The notes under the pieces: model-generated | Seen by the model: the letters and a program-made list of their open reading frames with translations, nothing else | Told to the model about the DNA's origin: nothing | Database searches by the model: none | Position numbers and translations under genes: made by a program | Source of the DNA: Saprospiraceae bacterium | GTDB lineage: Bacteria; Bacteroidota; Bacteroidia; Chitinophagales; Saprospiraceae | DNA length: 17,363 nt | Reading direction: 5' to 3' | Assembly: GCA_013361075.1 (NCBI GenBank) | Contig: JABWAJ010000042.1 | Span: 1-17,363, forward strand | Part shown: positions 1 to 7,338 of the stretch, one piece after another | How the letters are laid out: each line of letters starts with the position of its first letter | Position numbering within the stretch: position 1 is the stretch's first letter

Positions 1-1287
1 GACAATCAGCTCATATACGACATGGGTAAAGAAATTGCCCGCCAGCTCCTCCGCATTGGCATCCAGGTCAACTTCGCCCCGGTTGCCGATGTGAACAACA
101 ACCCCGGCAACCCGGTTATTGGGTTTCGCTCTTTCGGTGAAGACCGCAGGAAAGTTGCTGCCAAAGGCCTCCAATACATGAAAGGCATGCAGGACAATGG
201 CCTTATGGCTTGCGCCAAACACTTCCCCGGTCATGGGGACACGGATATAGATTCGCATTTTGATTTGCCGGTCATCCGCCACGACCTGGCACGCTTAGAC
301 AGCATTGAGCTTTACCCTTTCCGGGAAATGATCCACCAGGGCATTGGCAGTGTCATGGTAGGGCACCTGCACATTCCGGTACTTGACGACCGCCCCAACC
401 GCCCCACTACGCTTTCCCGGAACACCATTACAACCCTGCTGAAAGAAAAAATGGGCTTTGACGGCCTTGTTTTTACTGATGCACTGGAAATGGAAGGGGT
501 CGCCAAACACCACAATCCAGGCGCTGTAGAAGCCGAAGCCCTACTGGCTGGCAACGATGTACTGGTTTTGCCCAAGGACATAGAAGCCTCTTTTCGCGAA
601 ATCAAAACCTACCTGGAAGATGGCCGTTTGCAACAAAACCAGCTCGATGCCAGCGTAAAAAAGGTCCTGCGGGCCAAATACCGCCTGGGCCTGACGCGGT
701 TCTCTCCTATCCCGACAGCGGGTATAAAAGAAGACCTGCACACGCCATCCGCAGAGGCGCTGCGCCGGAAACTCATCGAAAATGCACTGACACTCGTCCG
801 CAATAAAGGAAACAGACTGCCCGCAGGCAAAGCAGGAAACATTGCTGTACTGGCCATCGGTGCAAAAGAAAAGCCTGTTTTTTCAACTCTGCTAAACCAG
901 GGTAATTCAAAGCTCCAGGCCGTCCTCGCCGCAGCTGATCCGCAGGAAGCAGAGCGAGCACAATTGCTTAAAGATTTGAAATCCAAATCATTAGTCATCA
1001 TTAGCCTGCACGGCATGAGCAACAACATCAAAAAAGATTTTGGCCTTACGGCAAATGCCCGTACCCTCATTGCCGACCTGAACAAGCAAAACAAAGTAGC
1101 CCTGGTGGTTTTTGGCAATCCCTATAGCCTGAAGTTTTTTGATGAAATTGGCTGCGTACTCGAAGCTTATGATGAGGATGCCCTGACCCAGGAAGTTGCA
1201 GCACAGGTGGTGCTCGGACAGCTTCAAACAAAAGGTAAATTGCCGGTAACGGTTTCTGCCGTGAGCAAATATGGTGCGGGGGAATAG
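1..1287 (+). CDS. Glycoside hydrolase family 3 (beta-N-acetylhexosaminidase-like), 5' end outside window
   Basis: The frame is open from the first base (DNQLIYDMGKEIA...), so the true start lies upstream. The first internal ATG at 22 falls inside the conserved core and is not the start. Numbering from base 1 gives 428 visible residues. The GH3 signature KHFPGHGDTDIDSH is near residues 73-86, followed by GLVFTDALEMEGV near 156-168, whose Asp is the expected catalytic nucleophile. The family hydrolyses beta-linked sugars, and this KHFPGHG subtype is usually an N-acetylglucosaminidase acting on peptidoglycan or chitin fragments. After the TIM barrel comes an alpha/beta domain ending in GKLPVTVSAVSKYGAGE and a stop. 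Many Bacteroidota homologues continue into a C-terminal beta-lactamase-like domain; this one does not. Two short palindrome-derived stretches (IPTAG and LPAGKAG) interrupt the linker. No signal peptide can be judged because the N-terminus is missing. Confidence 0.93.
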   Translation, partial: DNQLIYDMGKEIARQLLRIGIQVNFAPVADVNNNPGNPVIGFRSFGEDRRKVAAKGLQYMKGMQDNGLMACAKHFPGHGDTDIDSHFDLPVIRHDLARLDSIELYPFREMIHQGIGSVMVGHLHIPVLDDRPNRPTTLSRNTITTLLKEKMGFDGLVFTDALEMEGVAKHHNPGAVEAEALLAGNDVLVLPKDIEASFREIKTYLEDGRLQQNQLDASVKKVLRAKYRLGLTRFSPIPTAGIKEDLHTPSAEALRRKLIENALTLVRNKGNRLPAGKAGNIAVLAIGAKEKPVFSTLLNQGNSKLQAVLAAADPQEAERAQLLKDLKSKSLVIISLHGMSNNIKKDFGLTANARTLIADLNKQNKVALVVFGNPYSLKFFDEIGCVLEAYDEDALTQEVAAQVVLGQLQTKGKLPVTVSAVSKYGAGE

Positions 1288-1328
1288 AAAGGAGGGCGAG
1301 GAGCAAAGGGCAATTTTGTTGCGTATAG

Positions 1329-1353
1329 GTTGATGCTTTCGTAAGCAATCAAC
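1329..1353 (+). terminator. Stem-loop between convergent genes, probable terminator
   Basis: GTTGATGCTT (1329-1338), loop TCGT, AAGCAATCAAC (1343-1353) form a 10-bp stem with one bulged A. TGATTTT follows on the + strand. It lies 41 bases after the GH3 stop, in the 162-bp gap between convergent genes. A wider 10-bp inverted repeat (1304-1313 with 1384-1393) encloses it. The T-run is short, so termination is likely but not certain. Confidence 0.5.
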
Positions 1354-1449
1354 TGATTTTACGGGATTGTAGTCGTTTGCTCCTTGCCCTTTGTCCCTTA
1401 TGGCTGAACCCCAAATAGCGGGTTGCCGGAATCTTTAAAGCTTGCCCCT

Positions 1450-2754
1450 TTACCTCTTTACAAACCGTTGCATCGCCTGCCCGTTTTCGCCGTAAAGGCG
1501 CACTACATAAATGCCAGCTGGCAGATGCTGAACAGGCAAAGTCTGATCTCCGTTGGCTGAGCCTCCCGATACTTTCTGGCCCCGGGCATCGGTTATTTCG
1601 CAGGTATTCCAAAGCAAATCGGTGTGCAAAGTCAGCAGATCCGTGACAGGGTTTGGAAAAACAGAAAGCGGCGTCAGTTCTGGTTTCGTTTCGGCCACGT
1701 CGTTCACATTGCGCACATCAAATGCAATATTGCCCGGCGAAACGCCCGCCTCGAAACTTCCGGTAATATTGCCCGCTGCATCGTAAATAAATACCTCGCC
1801 GAAGGTAACATAGTCTGTTTCCGCAGCGTAGAGAAACGGGCCGGTTGGGTCGGCTGCCATGCCGTAAAAGACCTTGCCGTACTCGTTCAGCGCTACGGTA
1901 CTCTGCGATGCCGGGTCAAATTTCCCTACCTTGGTATTGCCCAATTCCTGATACAAAATGGCGTCTTCAAACAAAGCAGAAGTACCACATCCGGAAGAAA
2001 CAGCCTCGAGGTTGGTCGTCGTCAGCGAGGTGCCATCCAGGGCAATGGCAGAAACCGAACTGCCACTGAAATCCTTGTTGTTCAGGGTGTATAGTTTTTC
2101 CCCGTCGAACATGAGGTTGTCCGGGTTTTTTCCTTCGGGGCCCAGGCTGTAGATCTGCTCAACGGCATAGTCAGCCAGATTCACCACGGCTAATTCCCCT
2201 ACTTCATTTCCAAAATCAAAACCGTTGTTGATGGCAATGTATGCTTTGTTGTTTAGGATCAATACGCCTTCGGTTGGATAAAAGATCCCCGATTCAGTGG
2301 TGGTCAACTCATGGACCAAAGCCAGCGTTTCGGCATCAAAAATCCGGACATAAGCGTCAAAATCAACCAAATATTCGCCACGTGTTGCAACGATCAGGTT
2401 GTCTGAAACAGCAATTTTTCGAATTCCCGGAACCGCCTGTGAAGCAATTTCTGCGTGTGTATTCCTGTCGAATTTGAGCAATTTGTTGTCTGCCGCGACG
2501 TAATAAAAATCGCCGTACACCTTTATGTCAGAAGCGAAACGTGCCCCTTCGATGGTGTTGACAGTAGTGTACACGCCGGAAGTCGGGTTGTAAGCACCAA
2601 CCGTAACCGGCGTAACAATCTGGCTGTTTTGGTAATCGTAATACCCTTCATTGAGTATAAGTACCTGGTGTACATAGGTTTGGGCAAAGGCAGCTGGTGC
2701 GAAAGCAAGCGCGGCCATTCCAAACATCAAAAGCCGGATAAAGTATTTTTGCAT
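1450..2754 (-). CDS. Secreted beta-propeller (YncE/DUF5074-like) with type IX secretion sorting domain
   Basis: The 434-residue protein opens with a Sec signal peptide: MQKYFIR, a hydrophobic stretch of about 16 residues, then AAFAQ, with cleavage near residue 24. Residues about 27-345 repeat short motifs such as VLILNEGYYD, LIVATRGE, LILNNKAYIAINNG and EKLYTLNNKDFSGS. These resemble blades of YncE/DUF5074-type seven-bladed propellers. Some surface propellers of this broad type in Bacteroides bind corrinoids (BtuG), but no ligand can be assigned here. Residues about 361-434 (LSVFPNPVTDLLTL ... LPAGIYVVRLYGENGQ ... FVKR) are a clear T9SS type A C-terminal sorting domain, so the product should be exported and released or attached at the cell surface. 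It is transcribed toward the GH3 gene and lies 110 bp downstream of the CPBP protease gene on the same strand, with its own -7 box in the gap. Confidence 0.88.
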   Translation of the reverse strand: MQKYFIRLLMFGMAALAFAPAAFAQTYVHQVLILNEGYYDYQNSQIVTPVTVGAYNPTSGVYTTVNTIEGARFASDIKVYGDFYYVAADNKLLKFDRNTHAEIASQAVPGIRKIAVSDNLIVATRGEYLVDFDAYVRIFDAETLALVHELTTTESGIFYPTEGVLILNNKAYIAINNGFDFGNEVGELAVVNLADYAVEQIYSLGPEGKNPDNLMFDGEKLYTLNNKDFSGSSVSAIALDGTSLTTTNLEAVSSGCGTSALFEDAILYQELGNTKVGKFDPASQSTVALNEYGKVFYGMAADPTGPFLYAAETDYVTFGEVFIYDAAGNITGSFEAGVSPGNIAFDVRNVNDVAETKPELTPLSVFPNPVTDLLTLHTDLLWNTCEITDARGQKVSGGSANGDQTLPVQHLPAGIYVVRLYGENGQAMQRFVKR

Positions 2755-2839
2755 AAATAGTTATTTGGCGCTGTGGAAAGCGCAGTTTGTAAATTGCAAC
2801 CTTCTCCGGTTGATAAAAAAAGTAAAGAACTTGGTTGTG

Positions 2840-2847
2840 CAAATATA
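2840..2847 (-). promoter_or_regulatory. Putative Bacteroidota -7 box for the propeller gene
   Basis: The minus strand reads TATATTTG, a full match to the TAnnTTTG consensus. It lies about 85 bases upstream of the start at 2754, giving a leader of roughly 80 nt. No good TTTG -33 element sits 19-21 bases upstream, so this is a one-box prediction. Confidence 0.4.
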
Positions 2848-2864
2848 GACCTTTTGGAAAAGAA

Positions 2865-3596
2865 TCAGGAACTCCGCTCCGGTTCTTCTTTCAAAATTAC
2901 TTTCCATCCGATCCAGCCACTGATCAAATCCACTAAGGCGTGAACGAGCATGGAGAGCAAAATTGAATTGGTTAAAATATACAAAGCCCCAAACAGCAAT
3001 GAAAAAGCAAAAATTTTCAACGAAGCCAAACGCCCCTGGTAAATGTGGAGGATCGCAAAAACCGCTGCCGACACCACCATGCTCTGGTATTTGGGCGATC
3101 CGTACGACAACGCTTGAAGGTAAGTCATCAAAAACCCGCGAAACAGAATTTCTTCACAAACCCCGGCAGTAAAGGCCATGAGTACAAACCAACGGAATTC
3201 CCAAGCATTAGCTGGCATAAAAGGAGTTCTTTCGCGCCACTGCGCCCGGGTTTCTCTCAACGCTTCCGGTGTTCCTGTCTGGTGCCAGGTATTCCAGGCG
3301 TAGGCCCCCCAAAACAGAACAATCACTCCGACAATTGCCCCCCATTGTTCGAGGTTGGGCAATTGCAGCCCCATTACCCGCAATGGATGCCCCTGCAATA
3401 CCCATAAAACAAGCACCACGGCAACGATGCCCCACTGCAGGAGGCTATTGGAGAGGTACAGCATTTTTTTTTCGCGGGGACCAAAAACCATCCCTGTTAC
3501 ACTTCGGGTGCGGCGCGGCCGCAGCAAGGTGTACATGGGCGCCACAATCATCAGCAACGCCGCAATCAGGTGATCAAAAAAATGAATGGAGGTCAT
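2865..3596 (-). CDS. CPBP family intramembrane metalloprotease (CAAX/Abi type)
   Basis: From the ATG at 3596 the product has 243 residues with several hydrophobic helices (about 9-25, 52-68, 85-101, 134-146, 172-186, 194-214). The CPBP motifs are present: CEEILFRGF with the Glu pair at 148-149 and Arg153, FAILH with His184, and LVHALVD with His219 and Asp223. The family contains Rce1-like glutamyl proteases and Abi-type proteins. Bacterial members process or guard diverse substrates, so the target is unknown. An in-frame ATG at 3662 would add 22 residues, but they are polar, do not look like a membrane N-terminus and would run into the selD promoter, so 3596 is preferred. A near-consensus minus-strand TATATTTC box (3628-3635) would give a leader of about 25 nt. 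Confidence 0.85.
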   Translation of the reverse strand: MTSIHFFDHLIAALLMIVAPMYTLLRPRRTRSVTGMVFGPREKKMLYLSNSLLQWGIVAVVLVLWVLQGHPLRVMGLQLPNLEQWGAIVGVIVLFWGAYAWNTWHQTGTPEALRETRAQWRERTPFMPANAWEFRWFVLMAFTAGVCEEILFRGFLMTYLQALSYGSPKYQSMVVSAAVFAILHIYQGRLASLKIFAFSLLFGALYILTNSILLSMLVHALVDLISGWIGWKVILKEEPERSS

Positions 3597-3646
3597 CAAC
3601 AAAAGGTATATCGGGAAACAAGTATCGGAAATATATCTTTCAGAAC

Positions 3647-3654
3647 TACCTTTG
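3647..3654 (+). promoter_or_regulatory. Putative -7 box for selD
   Basis: TACCTTTG matches TAnnTTTG exactly and lies 20 bases upstream of the selD ATG at 3674. The predicted leader is about 14 nt. No convincing TTTG -33 box is seen at the usual spacing. The divergent protease promoter would overlap this one within a 77-bp gap. Confidence 0.4.
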
Positions 3655-3673
3655 CCCTGCAAATAAACTTACG

Positions 3674-4720
3674 ATGGAACCTGAAATCAACGATATCCGC
3701 CTCACCATGCTCAGCCACGGCACCGGCTGTGGCTGCAAAATTGCCGCCGGCACTCTGCACGAAATCCTCGCGGGGAGCGCCGGGAGCGGCGCGCACCCAC
3801 AACTGCTGGTGGGCAATGCCCAAAAAGACGATGCCGCTGCCTGGGATTTAGGCGACGGCAATCTGCTGTTGAGCACGACCGATTTTTTCATGCCCATCGT
3901 TGACGACCCCTTCGATTTCGGGCGCATCGCCAGCACCAATGCCCTCAGCGATATTTTTGCAATGGGCGGGCGCCCCATTTTTGCCCTGGCAGTATTGGGC
4001 TTTCCGGTAGATAAATTGCCCATCCGGCAGGTACAGCGCATGCTCGACGGCTGCAAGGCTGTTTGCGAAGAAGCTGGCATTCCTTTAGCTGGCGGTCACA
4101 GCATCGACAACCCGGAACCAATTTTTGGCCTGGCCGTCAATGGCCTGGTCAAAAAGGAAAACCTGAAGAAAAATGGTGGCGCCAAGCCCGGCGACCTGCT
4201 CTACCTGACCAAACCTCTCGGCGTTGGCTTGCTGACAACGGTCGTAAAAATGGGCCTGTTGCCGGCAGATGAACTGGGGCCAGCGGTTGAGGTCATGACT
4301 ACACTCAACAGCATTGGCGCATCGGTAGCGACCCTGCCGCAAGTCTCCGCCATGACGGACGTTACTGGTTTTGGGCTACTCGGCCATTTGTTCGAATTAT
4401 GCGACGCTTCGGGCGTCAATGCGCAGGTGTACTGGGACCAGGTGCCCGTATTGGACAAAGTCAGTAAATTCCTGTACGCGTTCTGTTTGCCGAAAGGCGC
4501 CAACAACAACCTCGCCGCTTTCGGCCACGCCTTAGTGGAACCTACTGACGCGCAACGCTTTATACTTGCCGACCCACAAACGAGCGGCGGACTGCTGATT
4601 GCCGTGAATCCGGACGGACGCGGGGCATTGGAAGCCCTGCTGGGAGAAGCCGGGCTGTACGCCAAACCGATTGGAGAGGTGGTGGAACGGATGGAGGACG
4701 GCGTGCAGTTGTTTTTATAA
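3674..4720 (+). CDS. selD: Selenide, water dikinase (selenophosphate synthetase)
   Basis: The protein makes selenophosphate from selenide and ATP, the activated selenium donor for selenocysteine and for 2-selenouridine in tRNA. At 348 residues it has normal SelD length. The catalytic motif LSHGTGCGCKI places catalytic Cys19 and Lys22 (Cys17 and Lys20 in E. coli). KDDAAAWDLGDG (51-62) and STTDFFMPIVDDPFDFG (67-83) carry the metal/ATP-binding aspartates, and ADPQTSGGLL (299-308) is the conserved late motif. The active-site codon is TGT, so this is a cysteine form rather than a selenoprotein. The frame extends upstream to 3269, but the added residues are antisense to the protease gene, and ATG 3674 directly precedes the conserved N-terminus. 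No selA, selB or mnmH lies in the window, so which selenium pathway it serves is open. The last 18 bases of the gene are part of a repeat copied 84 bp downstream. Confidence 0.96.
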   Translation: MEPEINDIRLTMLSHGTGCGCKIAAGTLHEILAGSAGSGAHPQLLVGNAQKDDAAAWDLGDGNLLLSTTDFFMPIVDDPFDFGRIASTNALSDIFAMGGRPIFALAVLGFPVDKLPIRQVQRMLDGCKAVCEEAGIPLAGGHSIDNPEPIFGLAVNGLVKKENLKKNGGAKPGDLLYLTKPLGVGLLTTVVKMGLLPADELGPAVEVMTTLNSIGASVATLPQVSAMTDVTGFGLLGHLFELCDASGVNAQVYWDQVPVLDKVSKFLYAFCLPKGANNNLAAFGHALVEPTDAQRFILADPQTSGGLLIAVNPDGRGALEALLGEAGLYAKPIGEVVERMEDGVQLFL

Positions 4721-4811
4721 GTGCAGGCAAGGCCGGGCAGAACCCGGCAAATAAGACACGCGATGCTGGAGCCGTCGAGCGAGCGGGTGCAGTTGTTTTT
4801 GTAAATGCAGG
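4703..4811 (+). repeat. 25-bp direct repeat pair at the selD 3' end
   Basis: Bases 4703-4727 and 4787-4811 match at 23 of 25 positions. Both begin GTGCAGTTGTTTTT and end TGCAGG. The first copy encodes the final VQLFL-stop of selD; the second lies in the 93-bp gap before the convergent gene. Between them a 6-bp hairpin (GCCGGG 4732-4737 with CCCGGC 4743-4748) could help terminate transcription, but no T-run follows it. Confidence 0.7.
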
Positions 4812-4813
4812 AA

Positions 4814-6052
4814 CTACTCCGCAAAATGCTCCTGGTGCTTGCCCAACGCCAGTTCAGCCTCAAATGAATCAACAATTTTTTTGACCGTCTTCTGGTATTC
4901 CGGGCTGTTTTCACTGGCGTAGAGGTATCTGCTGAACGTCAGCGATTGCTCATCCTCTTTCAGGCAGACATCATATTTTTGCTCCCCGGAGGCAATGGTA
5001 AGCCGGCGTCCGGTGTATTCGTGGAATTTATCCTCCACGATATTGGCTTTGGTCCAGCCCATTTCTCTTTCCAAAAAATCCAGGAACGCGGGCAACATGG
5101 AGGCTTTCACAGGATAGAGCGTGTAATAATAATCCCGGAGGTCAAACCTGCCCGACCAGTAGGGCGCTTTGTCTAATTTCCGAAGTCGGAGCACGTCACC
5201 ATTGACCATTTTTTCCCATTCAAAAAACTTTGCGAACCATTCGGGAGTCATGTCCCCCACGTTGGTCAGGCGCAATTCCTTGTCCTTAAATTTGACTGCG
5301 TAGCCGCTGTCTTTTTCAAAATCATATACAATGAGCGCATGTTCGGATTCAGGCAATTGATCGTCGGGCGTATTCCAGGATTGGAACTCCCCCCGAAAAA
5401 CGATGCTGCGGCGGTCGGGCGAAAAAGCCAGGGCCCCGTGCGGCGAGGGGAAGGAATAGTTTTCGACAGCGCTGTTTTGGGCGTTGAATGGGCGTATTGC
5501 GCGGGTTTCCACGTCCAGCACGACGTGTTCGCCCACCATCAGCAAGCGCCCGCCCGCCAGCGTGTCCAATTTTTCCAGTTCGTCGGTTTCGCTTTTTGAA
5601 AAAACCTCCGTGAATTGGCCGGGTTGGCCGTTTTCGCTGTCTAAAAATTGAACCGAGGCAAAATCGTGGTGCTGCTCCAAAACCGGCTCAACGACGGGTA
5701 CTCCATTTTTCAAATAAACCAGATACAAACTCTGGCTGCCCGCAAGCAACGTTGGGTCGGGAGCGCCGGGCAAGGCATAGACCCGCCACAAAAATGGCAG
5801 GCCGGTATTGGTTTGCAGTTCGCCGGGAAACTCTACGGGTTTGCCCTCGTGTAAAATCGAGTAGGCCAGATTCGTGTAGCTGACCATTTTGCCGTAGTTC
5901 ATGTTGAACGATTTGCCGGTCATGGCCGTCACGCGGATGGTAAACGGGCCGTAGGCAATATCTTTTTCTACGTGGCTTTTTTTGTCCTGGTTCCTCATGA
6001 ACAAGTACAAAACCAGCATAATCAGGGCGGTGATGCTGAGTATCATTTTCAT
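4814..6052 (-). CDS. Membrane-anchored protein of unknown function
   Basis: I do not recognise this 412-residue protein. MKMILS and a hydrophobic segment (about residues 4-19, LSITALIMLVLYLFM) followed by RNQDKK suggest an N-terminal membrane anchor with the bulk outside the cytoplasm, or an uncleaved signal. The body alternates short beta-like stretches. One segment, GALAFSPDRRSIVFRGEF (206-223), resembles a TolB/WD-style propeller blade. The C-terminal third (from about 300) is richer in charged helices and has an aromatic DYYYTLYPV patch. No catalytic motif is evident and only one cysteine occurs (residue 363). It converges on selD and has a 257-bp upstream gap from the divergent EAD11 gene. 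The start at 6052 is supported by the following hydrophobic segment; the ATG two codons later is equally possible. Confidence 0.7.
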   Translation of the reverse strand: MKMILSITALIMLVLYLFMRNQDKKSHVEKDIAYGPFTIRVTAMTGKSFNMNYGKMVSYTNLAYSILHEGKPVEFPGELQTNTGLPFLWRVYALPGAPDPTLLAGSQSLYLVYLKNGVPVVEPVLEQHHDFASVQFLDSENGQPGQFTEVFSKSETDELEKLDTLAGGRLLMVGEHVVLDVETRAIRPFNAQNSAVENYSFPSPHGALAFSPDRRSIVFRGEFQSWNTPDDQLPESEHALIVYDFEKDSGYAVKFKDKELRLTNVGDMTPEWFAKFFEWEKMVNGDVLRLRKLDKAPYWSGRFDLRDYYYTLYPVKASMLPAFLDFLEREMGWTKANIVEDKFHEYTGRRLTIASGEQKYDVCLKEDEQSLTFSRYLYASENSPEYQKTVKKIVDSFEAELALGKHQEHFAE

Positions 6053-6321
6053 TTTTCAGTAGCGGAGATTTCCCGGTCCCCGGACAAAATTGTTGATGAA
6101 TTATGGCTTGACGCCATCAGGTTGAAGTGGAAAGGTCGAGCTTTCCGGCCCGGGGTGCAAATTTTTAAAGGTATTTTTATGGCTTTTGGAGGCACGGGCG
6201 GGATGGGTGGCATCACCAGGGGCAGCCACATGAGGCTGAAGCATTCAGGTAAGGGCATATAAAAATTGTTTTTATCTTCACCCTGAAAATTTATTTTTGT
6301 ATTCGTAGCGTGTTAGCCAGA
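6053..6321. other. Divergent intergenic region, 269 bp
   Basis: This region separates the minus-strand membrane protein from the plus-strand EAD11 gene and should carry promoters for both. I see a 6-bp hairpin (GGAAAG 6129-6134 with CTTTCC 6141-6146), a near-match minus-strand box TACCTTTA, and the EAD11 promoter listed separately. No convincing small gene is present: the short frames here have unusual composition (proline-rich on the minus strand). Confidence 0.5.
6266..6299 (+). promoter_or_regulatory. Putative promoter of the EAD11 gene
   Basis: TTG (6266-6268), a 23-base spacer and TATTTTTG (6292-6299) fit the flavobacterial pattern TTG-n(17-23)-TAnnTTTG. Transcription would start near 6305, about 17 bases before the ATG at 6322 and nearly on the alternative GTG at 6310, which favours the ATG. 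Confidence 0.45.
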
Positions 6322-7338
6322 ATGAAACAACAACTCCAAACCATCTTCGCCAATATCCGCGCCGACATCGCACGCGATGACATGCCCGCCGCACTGCGCC
6401 TGCTGCGCACACTGCTGAAGAACACGCCCCAACTCAATGACGTGCTGCAACAATCGGGGCGATTTCAGAACATCCGGCAGCAAATTCGCCGAGGCACGGT
6501 TAGCCGTGAAGAAGCGACAATAGAGCAAAACCGTATCCGCTACGGTGTGCTTGAACTGCTTGCTGACATCGAGCAGGAAGGCTTGCCACCTGCGACATTG
6601 CGTGAATTGCTCACAGCCGTGGAGCAGGAAAGCACCCGACCCGACCTGCGGGAGGAAGTGGAAAAAGCAATTTCTATTGTCAATAGTAAAAACGTGGTAG
6701 CCAATTCTACCATCACGGCGGGCGGCGACGTCCACATTGGCGACAAAACCATCCACACGGAAAGCGAAACCAGCAAACGATTGCGCTTGTTTCTTTTTCT
6801 TTTCGTGCCGTTGCTGGCATTGGGCTTTGCCTACTTGTGGTATCGCGCCCAGCCCGTCACCCTAACGGTGGCGATACAATATCAGGCAGCCAACCCCGAT
6901 CTGGTTTTTACCAAAGGCACCATCACCCTGTACCACGGGGGCAAACCGGACATCAAAACCATAGAAAACGAGGCCATATTCACGGGCATTCAACGCGGCG
7001 AAAAAGTAAGCCTGCACTTTACTGCCGAAGGGTTTGTGCCCATGGATACGGTTTTGCTGTCCGACGAAACGCTTTTGCGCTTGCCTATCCGCCGCGACAA
7101 CAGCCTCGCCCGCGTATTCGGGACGGTGCGCGACGGGCAGGGCAAGGCCGTCAGCGGCCTAACCATCCGGGTGCAGGATTTGACTACCCGAACGCTGCCC
7201 GATGGCTCGTTTTCACTCCCCCTGCCGCTGGAAAAGCAGCGCAAAAAGCAACGCGTTGAAGTCATAGAAAACGGAAAAGTCGTCTGGGACTACACCCAAC
7301 CCATTATGGCCGACGGCGGGATCGAGATACAGATATAA
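6322..7338 (+). CDS. EAD11 effector-associated adaptor with membrane span and extracytoplasmic beta domains
   Basis: 338 residues from ATG 6322; an in-frame GTG at 6310 would add four. Residues about 1-85 are all-alpha and match my knowledge of effector-associated domain 11: DDMPAALRLLRTLLK, then SGRFQNIRQQIRRGTVSREE, then EQNRIRYGVLELLADIE. EADs are death-fold-like adaptors that pair like with like to join sensors and effectors in bacterial conflict and signalling systems. Next comes a glycine-rich linker, NSTITAGGDVHIGDKT (about 128-143), and after KRLRL a single membrane helix (about 156-174). Basic residues before the helix predict N-inside, C-outside. The outer part holds a beta-rich region (about 178-258) and a carboxypeptidase-regulatory-like fold (FGTVRDGQGKAVSGLTIRVQD ... 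TLPDGSFSLPLP, split here by ellipsis, about 266-302). No enzyme is present, so it looks like a transducer. The next gene on the strand encodes an exported TPR protein. EAD11 assignment is by motif recall, not search. Confidence 0.8.
   Translation: MKQQLQTIFANIRADIARDDMPAALRLLRTLLKNTPQLNDVLQQSGRFQNIRQQIRRGTVSREEATIEQNRIRYGVLELLADIEQEGLPPATLRELLTAVEQESTRPDLREEVEKAISIVNSKNVVANSTITAGGDVHIGDKTIHTESETSKRLRLFLFLFVPLLALGFAYLWYRAQPVTLTVAIQYQAANPDLVFTKGTITLYHGGKPDIKTIENEAIFTGIQRGEKVSLHFTAEGFVPMDTVLLSDETLLRLPIRRDNSLARVFGTVRDGQGKAVSGLTIRVQDLTTRTLPDGSFSLPLPLEKQRKKQRVEVIENGKVVWDYTQPIMADGGIEIQI

Noticed and set aside
609..1118. 169-codon minus-strand frame within the GH3 gene
   Set aside because: Antisense shadow with low-complexity Ser/Phe/Arg composition and no recognisable motif.
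3597..3662. Earlier protease start at 3662
   Set aside because: The added 22 residues are polar and unlike a membrane protein N-terminus, and the frame would run across the selD promoter.
3269..3673. Upstream in-frame extension of selD by 135 codons
   Set aside because: The extension is antisense to the CPBP protease gene, low in conserved features, and ATG 3674 directly precedes the SelD N-terminal motif with a promoter box just before it.
3728..3730. Selenocysteine at the SelD active site
   Set aside because: The active-site codon is TGT (Cys), not TGA, and no SECIS-like need arises.
4732..4748. GC hairpin after selD as a factor-independent terminator
   Set aside because: The stem is only 6 bp and no T-run follows on either strand; kept only as part of the repeat note.
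4201..4914. 237-codon minus-strand open frame across selD and its 3' end
   Set aside because: It is a shadow of a strongly conserved selD gene, rich in Ser/Thr/Arg, and contains the duplicated YKNNCT only because of the DNA repeat.
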